The translations under genes were made by a program, and so were the position numbers. A stretch of DNA of 64,000 nt from the NCBI GenBank assembly GCA_965220645.1, contig OZ244836.1, forward strand, positions 248,001-312,000, read 5' to 3'. Below, piece by piece: positions 7,621-14,276 of this stretch. Source of the stretch: Aldehydirespirator sp965220645 (lineage in GTDB: Bacteria; Actinomycetota; Acidimicrobiia; Acidimicrobiales; Aldehydirespiratoraceae). The notes beneath the pieces are model-generated. The model worked only from the letters and a program-made list of their open reading frames with translations, did not search any database and was not told where the DNA came from. Each line of letters starts with the position of its first letter. Within the stretch, counting starts at the first letter, position 1.

Positions 7621-9161
7621 ACTGCTTCGCTCCCAGCCGCCGGAGTTCTCAGGGCGGACACTGCCCCAGCCAGAGCCGCGGCCAGCCCCACCACCACCAG
7701 CAGAGATCCAACGAAGTTCACGACGTTGAGCACGGCGTTGCCATCCAGCGCGAGGGCCATGAGGTCCGGGTCATCAACGATGAAGCCTGAGATCAGATCG
7801 GTGACAACCAGCAATGCGCCGCCTCCCAGCAGCAGCACGACCGAACCTCGGCCGAGGACCTGGGAGATGGGGCAGAACAACAACTGATGCGGCCAGTTCA
7901 CGAGCGCGGCCACACCCGCGATGAGGCCCGCAACCACAACGCCGTGGAATACGGCCCAGGTTGCGGTGGTCTCGAGCAGATCCAGGGGCTCGATGACTCG
8001 CAGTGCCCCAACCAGGGCCGCGGCACCCAAGAGCTTCAACGCCGCGCCCGCGCCCAGCATCCGGGTGTCGAACAGCCGGTCCGGCGTCTTGGTGCCCCGC
8101 AACACCAACTCGGCCGCGCCACCGGCCAGCGCCACAACCGGCAAGACCGCAGCAAGACCGAAGGCCACGTAGACCAGCCCGTCGCGGAGATCCTGCGGGG
8201 CGGTGAAGTAGTCCTGCGACCAGCCGCCCACCGCCAGGAGTCCGAACAGCCCCACGATCACGGTGACGGCCTCCGGGAGGCTGGAGCGGGCCCCGACGGC
8301 GGCGCCGACCGCCTCGATGGCAATGCCGAGCACCGGCACGGCCATGAGGTACACGGCGGGCTGCTCCACCAGCCAGTCGAGCTGGAGCCATATGTCGGGG
8401 CTCTCGGCCCGGCCGAAGGCGATAGCCGGTCGCCCTCGCAAGTCCGCATAGATCACCACGATGTTGGCGATGGCGACCGGCAGGGTGAACAGCCAAACGG
8501 CGGCGGCCACCAGCATCGACCACGAGAAGGGCGGCACGTCCAGCAGGCTCATGCCCGTCTGGCGCAGCGAGATCACGGTGGTGGCCACGGTCACCGCGCC
8601 GAGGAGCAGCGCCACGATCACCATCCCGGTGCCGAGCAGCGTGAGCGCCATGGCGTCGTTCTCGTTGCCGGTCACGCCGTCGATGGCTCCCCAGCCCCCG
8701 CCGGCGAACACCGACACCACCATGATCACCGCACCGATGAGCCACGTCCAGAACGACGCCAGCGCAGCCCGGGGGAAGGCAACATTGCCTGCACCGACCT
8801 GGGACGGCACCACCGCCATGGCCACGCCGAGCAACAGGGGCAGCACCGCCAGCAACATGAAGGACACCCGGTACAGGGTCCACATGCGGAAGTAGGCGTT
8901 GAAGCCGCCGAACAGGTCCCAGGGGGCGACAGCCTCGGTCCGCCCGAGCGAGAGCAGCACCCCGATGACGGAAGTGCCTAGGCCCAGCAGCAGCGACGTC
9001 ACGACGAACAGCCGGCCGACCTCCGCCGCGTCGCTGGTTACGAAGGGCTGCGCCAGGATCCGAGGCGCCGGGGCCTCTTCTGTGGGTGGTCCCGGCGCGG
9101 CAGCGCCACCGGCGCCGGGGGCAGCCTCCGAGTCCGCGATCGCCGGTTCGGTCAGCGTCAT
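7617..9161 (-). CDS. Heme-copper oxidase subunit I-like protein lacking most cofactor ligands
   Basis: 514-aa polytopic protein that aligns by eye with CtaD across conserved helices; for example VPSQVGAGNVAFPRAALASF matches IPLQIGARDVAFPRLNALSF. Of six ligand histidines, five are replaced: the low-spin heme His by Tyr97 (TLYRVS), the CuB His by Gln267 (VEQPAVY, with Tyr271 kept), the CuB pair HH by Gln316-Asp317 (WSQDYF), and the high-spin heme His by Val404 (AVFHGV). Only His406 is kept. The reading frame is intact and tightly packed with its neighbours, so it is a maintained gene and not decay. Catalytic oxygen reduction is not expected. Confidence 0.85.
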   Translation of the reverse strand: MTLTEPAIADSEAAPGAGGAAAPGPPTEEAPAPRILAQPFVTSDAAEVGRLFVVTSLLLGLGTSVIGVLLSLGRTEAVAPWDLFGGFNAYFRMWTLYRVSFMLLAVLPLLLGVAMAVVPSQVGAGNVAFPRAALASFWTWLIGAVIMVVSVFAGGGWGAIDGVTGNENDAMALTLLGTGMVIVALLLGAVTVATTVISLRQTGMSLLDVPPFSWSMLVAAAVWLFTLPVAIANIVVIYADLRGRPAIAFGRAESPDIWLQLDWLVEQPAVYLMAVPVLGIAIEAVGAAVGARSSLPEAVTVIVGLFGLLAVGGWSQDYFTAPQDLRDGLVYVAFGLAAVLPVVALAGGAAELVLRGTKTPDRLFDTRMLGAGAALKLLGAAALVGALRVIEPLDLLETTATWAVFHGVVVAGLIAGVAALVNWPHQLLFCPISQVLGRGSVVLLLGGGALLVVTDLISGFIVDDPDLMALALDGNAVLNVVNFVGSLLVVVGLAAALAGAVSALRTPAAGSEAV

Positions 9162-9258
9162 CGGGAGGCGATGCTACACATTGCCGATGGGGCCACCGAC
9201 AACCGGCGCAGAAGCTCGGGAGCCACCAAGGGACTCAATTGCTGAAGGGATGGGGAAC

Positions 9259-10167
9259 TCACAGCCCGTGGCGGACCAGCACGTCGGCAGCGACGGCTCC
9301 GAAGAGCAGCACGACGTAGGCGTTGGACCAGTTGAACAGCCGCATCGCCCGGGTCGGGTCGGGACGGCGCAGCACGTCGACCGCCAGACCCCCGAAACCG
9401 GCGCCGCCAACGAGGGCGGCCGCCAGATAGAGGGCCCCCATCTGGGCCACAGGCACGAGCAGCAGCGTGAGCGCCACCAGTACGACCGTGTAGGCGACGA
9501 TGCGGCGGGCGGTGGTCCGGAGCCCGGCCACCGCGGGGAGCATGGGAATGTCAGCAGCCTGATAGTCGCTGCGATAGCGGATCGCCAGGGCCCAGAAGTG
9601 AGGTGGCGTCCAGTAGAAGATCACCGCGAACAGCACTACCGGCGGCCAGTCGAGCGAGCCCGTGACCGCGGTCCAGCCCACCAGGGTCGGCACAGCTCCG
9701 GCCGCGCCCCCGATCACGATGTTCCGTATGGAAGTGCGCTTGAGCCACAGCGAGTAGACGAACACGTAGAAGGCGGCCGCGGCTGCGGCCAGCGCGGCCG
9801 ACAAGAGATTCACGAAGGCCCACAGCCACACGAATGAACCGACGGTGAGAGCCACCGCGAACACAACCGCCTCGCCTGCGCGGACTGCGCCCGTCACCAG
9901 GGGCCGGTTGCGGGTTCTGTGCATGAGCCGATCGATGTCGCGGTCGACGTACATGTTGAGCGCGTTGGCACCGCCCGCAGCCAAGGCTCCTCCCACCACC
10001 GTGGCCGCGATAAGCCCCAGCGAGGGCATTCCCCGCTCGGCCAGGATCATCGATGGGACCGTGGTGACCAGCAGCAACTCGATGATGCGCGGCTTGGTCA
10101 AGGCCACGAAGGCCGCGGCGCGGGACCGGCGGGGCGCGCGCAGGTTTCCGGTCACGGTTCCGGCCAC
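9259..10167 (-). CDS. ctaB: Protoheme IX farnesyltransferase (heme O synthase)
   Basis: 302-aa UbiA-superfamily membrane prenyltransferase that adds a farnesyl group to heme b, making heme O for the aa3 oxidase. Markers: LTKPRIIELLL near the N-terminus, the Asp-rich prenyl-diphosphate motif NMYVDRDIDRLMHRTRNRPL, and the second polar loop YWTPPHFWALAIRYRSDYQ. It is first in the minus-strand oxidase run, 97 nt upstream of the subunit I-like gene, and divergent from ctaA, which does the next step. The shared 106-nt spacer probably holds both promoters. Confidence 0.95.
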   Translation of the reverse strand: MAGTVTGNLRAPRRSRAAAFVALTKPRIIELLLVTTVPSMILAERGMPSLGLIAATVVGGALAAGGANALNMYVDRDIDRLMHRTRNRPLVTGAVRAGEAVVFAVALTVGSFVWLWAFVNLLSAALAAAAAAFYVFVYSLWLKRTSIRNIVIGGAAGAVPTLVGWTAVTGSLDWPPVVLFAVIFYWTPPHFWALAIRYRSDYQAADIPMLPAVAGLRTTARRIVAYTVVLVALTLLLVPVAQMGALYLAAALVGGAGFGGLAVDVLRRPDPTRAMRLFNWSNAYVVLLFGAVAADVLVRHGL

Positions 10168-10261
10168 CCCCGCAGGCTAGGACCATGAGAGGCCGCGCGG
10201 ACAGCCAAACACCGAATCTGAACAACGCTCGGCCTCCAATCCCACGCCATCAATTTGGCCC

Positions 10262-10267
10262 TACCCT
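10262..10267 (+). promoter_or_regulatory. Putative -10 element of a leaderless ctaA transcript
   Basis: TACCCT ends 6 nt before the GTG start of ctaA, and no Shine-Dalgarno precedes the start. A TANNNT hexamer at this distance is the usual arrangement of leaderless actinobacterial genes, with transcription starting at or next to the start codon. Confidence 0.5.
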
Positions 10268-10273
10268 CGACAG

Positions 10274-11218
10274 GTGGCTCCGCCTGCCTACGCCCGGTTC
10301 ACCCGGTTCGCCCTGTGGGCGCTCGCGGCGATAGTGGTGACCGGCGCAGCCGTCCGCCTCACGGGGTCGGGTTTGGGCTGTGAGGACTGGCCCACCTGCT
10401 CCGAGGATCGCTTCGTGGCCGACCTCGAGTATCACGCCCTGGTCGAGTTCGTGAACCGGCTCTTCACCGGGGTCGTGGCGATAGCGGTGATCGCGGCCGT
10501 GCTGGGCTCCTGGAGACGGCGACCCCGGCGAACCGACCTGATCACGCTCTCGCTGGGCCTGGTGGTGGGAGTGCTGGCCCAGGTCGTGCTGGGAGCCCTG
10601 CTGGTGAAGACCGAACTCGATCCCCGCTTCACCATGGGGCACTTCCTGCTCTCGATGGTGCTGCTTCAGAACGCGGCCGTGCTCGACGTCAGGGCCCGCA
10701 GCGACACAGGGGCCACGCCCATTGAAGAGCGGCCCGGCGACTCGACAATCGATGAGCGTTTACCCGACCGCTTAACCCGGCTCATGCTGTGGGCGGTGAT
10801 GGCGGTGGGCGCGGTGCTGCTGGTGACCGGCGCCCTCGTCACCGGGGCGGGACCCCATGCCGGGGATAGCCGCGCCGAGAGGCTCCCGCTGCTAGTGCGA
10901 GAGGTTGCAAGAATGCACAGCATCGTCGCCCTGACCCTGCTAGGGATGGTGGTGTGGACGTGGTGGCGGCTGCGGACATCAGGATCGGGAGGGCAGGTCC
11001 GGATGGGCCGGGTGGCGGTACTGCTGGCCGTGCAAGGCGCGGTCGGCTACACGCAGTACTTCGCCGGTGTTCCTGCGCTGCTCGTCGGAGTCCACGTGGC
11101 CCTGGCATCGATCACCTGGATCGAGATCGTGAAGGCTGCGCACGCACCCGGGGCCGCTGCCGCGCGGCCGGTACGGCGCGACGGGGTCGACCCGCCGATG
11201 GTTGCCGCGAGGCCATGA
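10274..11218 (+). CDS. ctaA: Heme A synthase (COX15/CtaA)
   Basis: 314-aa membrane protein that oxidises the heme O methyl group to formyl, giving heme A for the aa3 oxidase. Seen: an eight-helix pattern and histidines in each half (EYHALVEF, TMGHFLLSM, RMHSIVAL and GVHVALAS) suited to bind the two hemes. An early GCEDWPTC loop carries the Cys pair of the Bacillus/actinobacterial type. The GTG start has no ribosome binding site and looks leaderless. It overlaps clpS by ATGA. It is divergent from ctaB, which supplies its substrate. Confidence 0.92.
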   Translation: MAPPAYARFTRFALWALAAIVVTGAAVRLTGSGLGCEDWPTCSEDRFVADLEYHALVEFVNRLFTGVVAIAVIAAVLGSWRRRPRRTDLITLSLGLVVGVLAQVVLGALLVKTELDPRFTMGHFLLSMVLLQNAAVLDVRARSDTGATPIEERPGDSTIDERLPDRLTRLMLWAVMAVGAVLLVTGALVTGAGPHAGDSRAERLPLLVREVARMHSIVALTLLGMVVWTWWRLRTSGSGGQVRMGRVAVLLAVQGAVGYTQYFAGVPALLVGVHVALASITWIEIVKAAHAPGAAAARPVRRDGVDPPMVAARP

Positions 11219-11505
11219 CTTCGCCGGTTACCTCACCGGTGATGGATCCGGTGGACGAGACCGACCGGAGGCCGGACCGGCCCTGGAAGGTGATCGTCCT
11301 CGACGATCCGGTCAACCTGATGTCGTACGTGACCTACGTGTTCCGCAAGCTGTTCGGCTACTCACTGGAGAAGGCGCACCGCCTGATGATGCAGGTTCAC
11401 ACCGAGGGCAAGGCCGTGGTGGCGTCGGGGCAGCGGGAGAAGGCAGAGTTCGACGTGTACCGGCTCCACGAGCACGGCCTGTGGGCCATCCTCGAGCAGG
11501 ACTGA
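11215..11505 (+). CDS. clpS: ATP-dependent Clp protease adaptor ClpS
   Basis: 96-aa N-end-rule adaptor that delivers substrates with destabilising N-terminal residues to ClpAP/ClpCP. Family signature: WKVIVLDDPVNLMSYVTYVF, then LFGYSLEKAHRLMMQVHTEG and GKAVVASGQREKAE. The N-terminal 20 residues form a flexible Pro/Thr-rich tail as in other ClpS. Its ATG overlaps the ctaA stop (ATGA), so it is co-transcribed with ctaA. The DUF2017 gene follows after 10 nt, the usual actinobacterial pairing. Confidence 0.95.
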   Translation: MTSPVTSPVMDPVDETDRRPDRPWKVIVLDDPVNLMSYVTYVFRKLFGYSLEKAHRLMMQVHTEGKAVVASGQREKAEFDVYRLHEHGLWAILEQD

Positions 11506-11515
11506 TGAAGGTCTA

Positions 11516-12004
11516 ATGGCGCGCGGGAGGTTCCGGCTCGGCCCCGAGGGCATAACGGTGACACTGCGAGACGAAGAGCGAGCCGGCCTGGTCGCGGTGC
11601 TCGAACAGTTCCGGCAACTGCTCCTGGAGGGCACGGACACCTCGATGCTGCGCTTCCAGCCGCCGGTGCACATTCACGACCAAGAGGCCTCCGAGGAGTT
11701 CTGGGACATGGCCGCAGGACCCCTGCTGCGACACCGGCTGGAAGCCCTCGAAACCGTGGAGGCCGGATTGGCAGGCGCTGCGCTGGACGACGAAGCGGTA
11801 GCGGCCTGGATGCAGACGCTCAACAGCCTGCGCCTCTACCTGGGAAACACTCTTGAGGTCGGAGCGGCGACGTTCGATCCACCCCGACCGGGCGACAAGC
11901 CTCAGGAAGCAGCCCGGTACATGCTCTACGAATGGTTGGGCGGCCTGCTCGACCAACTCGTGACGACCGCAGCCGGAACCCTCCCACCTGGCACCGACCA
12001 CTGA
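11516..12004 (+). CDS. DUF2017 family protein
   Basis: 162-aa soluble protein matching the DUF2017 pattern: an N-terminal strand pair (GRFRLGPEGITVTL), LRDEERAGLVAVLEQFRQLL, and the C-terminal MLYEWLGGLLDQLV helix. The function is unknown. It almost always follows clpS in actinobacteria, which suggests a role linked to proteolysis. The ATG at 11516 follows AAGG by a short spacer. Its 3' end meets a truncated GPP34 gene on the other strand. Confidence 0.85.
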   Translation: MARGRFRLGPEGITVTLRDEERAGLVAVLEQFRQLLLEGTDTSMLRFQPPVHIHDQEASEEFWDMAAGPLLRHRLEALETVEAGLAGAALDDEAVAAWMQTLNSLRLYLGNTLEVGAATFDPPRPGDKPQEAARYMLYEWLGGLLDQLVTTAAGTLPPGTDH

Positions 12005-12274
12005 ATCACGGCGTCCGCGAACAAGCCGAAACACCGGCGAGGCCGCAATCCTGTAGAGGACGGGGTCGAGCGCGGGATCGCCGGTTGCGGTCCCATCCAG
12101 AAAGATCAGAGAGTCAAGGTCCGTGTCTATCCGAGACATGAGCGACAGCTCGGCCAGTGCCGCGCCGACGACGGCACAGTTCAGATTCCAGCCGGGCACC
12201 TGGCGGAAGTAGCCGCTCTCCTCATTGAGGAGGGTCAGGACGAGTTCATCGACCAAGGTCAACGACCTGGTCAT
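12005..12274 (-). pseudogene. Truncated GPP34 (GOLPH3/VPS74-like) protein gene
   Basis: An ATG at 12274 with a strong GGAGG 7 nt upstream opens MTRSLTLVDELVLTLLNEES, then AVVGAALAELSLMSRIDTD and TGDPALDPVLYRIAASP. That is the N-terminal half of the GPP34 fold, a phosphoinositide-binding-like family found as single genes in actinobacteria. Similarity stops near 12015, after about 90 residues of a usual 200-230. The frame then runs on as antisense of the DUF2017 gene. So the C-terminal half is gone, probably by deletion at the DUF2017 end. It also accounts for most of the otherwise empty 12005-12434 gap. Confidence 0.5.
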
Positions 12275-12434
12275 CACCCCGCCTCCAGGCAGGGCCATCA
12301 GTCCTGCTCCCGTTGGGCCACCCCGCCGATCAGAGTCGTACGGACTCTTGGCAGCACAGAGACAGTCTAGTTGAGCAGGTGGGGAGACCGCGAGCCGCGA
12401 CCGGTAGTCTGAGCAGGTCGGCAGCGGCCGGCAG

Positions 12435-12507
12435 GCCCCCATCGTCCAGCGGCCTAGGACGCCGGCCTTTCACGCCGGTAACACGGGTTCGAATCCCGTT
12501 GGGGGTG
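12435..12507 (+). tRNA. tRNA-Glu (anticodon TTC)
   Basis: 73-nt cloverleaf. The acceptor GCCCCCA pairs with TGGGGGT (ending in a G-T pair), the D arm contains GGCCTAGGAC, the anticodon stem GCCGG/CCGGT holds the CTTTCAC region with TTC, and the T arm is CGGGTTCGAATCCCG. CCA is not encoded. A TAGTCT hexamer at 12405-12410 could be the -10 box of the tRNA cluster. Confidence 0.93.
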
Positions 12508-12561
12508 CGAGCAGCGGCACCGCTCGCTAGCGTTTCGGGTCCGCACGCTCGTCGTGCGCCG

Positions 12562-12636
12562 GGTCCTGTAGATCAGTCTGGAGTGATCGCCACCCTGTCA
12601 AGGTGGAGGCCGCGGGTTCAAATCCCGTCAGGACCG
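12562..12636 (+). tRNA. tRNA-Asp (anticodon GTC)
   Basis: 75-nt cloverleaf. The acceptor GGTCCTG pairs with CAGGACC, the anticodon loop CTGTCAA sits within CCACC/GGTGG, and the T arm is GCGGGTTCAAATCCCGT. The discriminator is G and CCA is not encoded. It lies 54 nt after tRNA-Glu. Confidence 0.93.
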
Positions 12637-12668
12637 CGTTGCCGCCCTCCGGGACCGGCGACACCCCC

Positions 12669-12741
12669 GGTCGGGTAGCTCAGTTGGCAGAGCGTCCGCC
12701 TGAAAAGCGGAAGGTCCGCGGATCGACGCCGCGCCCGACCA
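12669..12741 (+). tRNA. tRNA-Phe (anticodon GAA), unusual T loop
   Basis: 73-nt cloverleaf. The acceptor GGTCGGG pairs with CCCGACC, the D arm is GCTCAGTTGGCAGAGC, the anticodon stem TCCGC/GCGGA has loop CTGAAAA, and the discriminator is A. The T stem CGCGG/CCGCG is perfect, but its loop reads ATCGACG and not the TTCGA expected at position 54, so the T54-A58 reverse-Hoogsteen pair is lost. The gene otherwise looks functional. Confidence 0.88.
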
Positions 12742-12812
12742 CTACAGTGACAACGCCACAACGCAAGGGTCCAGATTGAGGGGGCCAGGTTGCTGAACCG
12801 CATCTCGACACC

Positions 12813-14120
12813 ATGACCGTCGTCACGCCCGGCCCTGCCACCAAGCCCCCGCCGGCGACCGAGGCCGATCCTCACAATCCGATACACAACACCTTCTGGA
12901 GGCGGCACCGCAGCGAGGTGGAGGAGGACCTGAGGAGTCTGCGCTCCCAGCCGCTCACCTTCTTCCCCGGGTTCCAGATGCAGGGCGAGTTGGCGAGCAT
13001 CAAAGCACCCGGCGCGTGGATCGTCACACGGCACGCGCCCATCCTGGAAGTGTCGCGCAATCCGCAGATCTACTCCTCGGGCTCGGGCGTCACCATCAAC
13101 GACTTCCCGCCGGAGTTCAACGAGTACTTCAACTCGATCATCTCCATGGACGACCCCCGCCATGCCCGGCTCCGCCGGCTGGTGGCGGCGGGATTCACCC
13201 CCCGGATGCTGGCCCGGCTGGAGGACTCGGTGAGGGACCAGGCCAGGCTGATCGTGGACGAGGTCTGCGAGCGGGGCGAGTGCGACTTCGTCACCGACGT
13301 CGCCGCCCGGCTGCCGCTGCGCATCGTGTGCGACCTGATGGGGATCCCCGCCTCCCACCACGACTTCGTGTTCGATCAGTCCAACACCATCCTGGGTGCA
13401 GCCGACGAGGAGTACGTGCCCGAGTTCGGCGACCTGATCACCGCCATCCTCACCGCAGGCGAGGCCCTGTCCCAGCTCATGGACGACGTGGCCGAGACCA
13501 AGGTCGGCGTCGACACCGGGGACCTGACCAGCGTCCTGGTCAACGCGGAGGTGGACGGTGAGCGGCTGACCCGGGCCGAGCTGGCGAGCTTCTTCATCCT
13601 GCTGGTGGTGGCGGGCAACGAGACCACCCGCAATGCCATCAGCTGGGGGCTGGTCTACCTCACCGACAACGGTGACCAGCGCCGCATCTGGGCCGAGGAC
13701 TTCGACGGCGTGGCCTACAGCGCTGTGGAGGAGATCGTCCGCATCGCCAGCCCGGTCACCTACATGCGCCGCACCGCGCGGTTTGACACCGAGTTGGAGG
13801 GCATCAAGATCGACGAGGGTGACCAGGTGGTAATGAACTACCTGTGCGCCAACCGTGACGAGTCGGTGTTCGACGACCCGCTCGCCTTCGACGTGTTGCG
13901 CGACCCCAACCCCCACGTCGGCTACGGCGGCCCAGGACCGCACTACTGCCTGGGCGCCCATCTGGCCCGTCGCGAGATCAAGGTGATGTTCCGCGAGCTG
14001 TTCACCCGCATTGGCGACATCAATGCGACCGGCGAACCCGAGCTGCTGGCATCGGCCTTCATCCACGGCATCAAGCACCTGCCCGCCGAGTTCACCCCGT
14101 CCAAGCCGGTGGGAGCCTAG
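12813..14120 (+). CDS. Cytochrome P450
   Basis: 435-aa soluble bacterial P450. Visible landmarks: the I-helix oxygen-activation motif VAGNETT (266-272), the K-helix ExxR at Glu307-Arg310, and the heme loop GYGGPGPHYCLG with proximal Cys379. The overall pattern, including DPRHARLRRLV in the C helix, resembles actinobacterial CYP families that act on steroids or fatty acids (CYP125/CYP142-like), but the substrate is not determined. No ferredoxin or reductase gene is adjacent. The gene stands alone between the tRNA cluster and ilvD, with an intergenic repeat downstream. Confidence 0.92.
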   Translation: MTVVTPGPATKPPPATEADPHNPIHNTFWRRHRSEVEEDLRSLRSQPLTFFPGFQMQGELASIKAPGAWIVTRHAPILEVSRNPQIYSSGSGVTINDFPPEFNEYFNSIISMDDPRHARLRRLVAAGFTPRMLARLEDSVRDQARLIVDEVCERGECDFVTDVAARLPLRIVCDLMGIPASHHDFVFDQSNTILGAADEEYVPEFGDLITAILTAGEALSQLMDDVAETKVGVDTGDLTSVLVNAEVDGERLTRAELASFFILLVVAGNETTRNAISWGLVYLTDNGDQRRIWAEDFDGVAYSAVEEIVRIASPVTYMRRTARFDTELEGIKIDEGDQVVMNYLCANRDESVFDDPLAFDVLRDPNPHVGYGGPGPHYCLGAHLARREIKVMFRELFTRIGDINATGEPELLASAFIHGIKHLPAEFTPSKPVGA

Positions 14121-14172
14121 AGGCCGAGCGGATAGGCCGCGACTCGTCCAGTCTTCGCGAGGCGCGGAGCGA

Positions 14173-14217
14173 GGCCGTGGCCCGAGCGGCCCGTGAGCGC
14201 AGCGAACAAGAGCGGGA
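14173..14217 (-). repeat. Dispersed intergenic repeat, copy 1
   Basis: Reverse-strand copy of the family whose consensus starts CCCGCTCTTGTTCGCTGCGC and continues TCACGGGCCGCTCGGGCCACGGCC. It lies in the 156-nt gap between the P450 gene and ilvD. Four other copies occur at 19628, 21057, 21100 and 46360. Confidence 0.75.
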
Positions 14218-14264
14218 GATACTCCGTTAGGACTCGAGCCGGCGCCGAGGCTGGCTGACTTCGG

Positions 14265-14270
14265 TAGTGT
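14265..14270 (+). promoter_or_regulatory. Putative -10 element of a leaderless ilvD transcript
   Basis: TAGTGT ends 6 nt before the ilvD ATG, with no Shine-Dalgarno between them, consistent with a leaderless start. Confidence 0.45.
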
Positions 14271-14276
14271 TGACCT

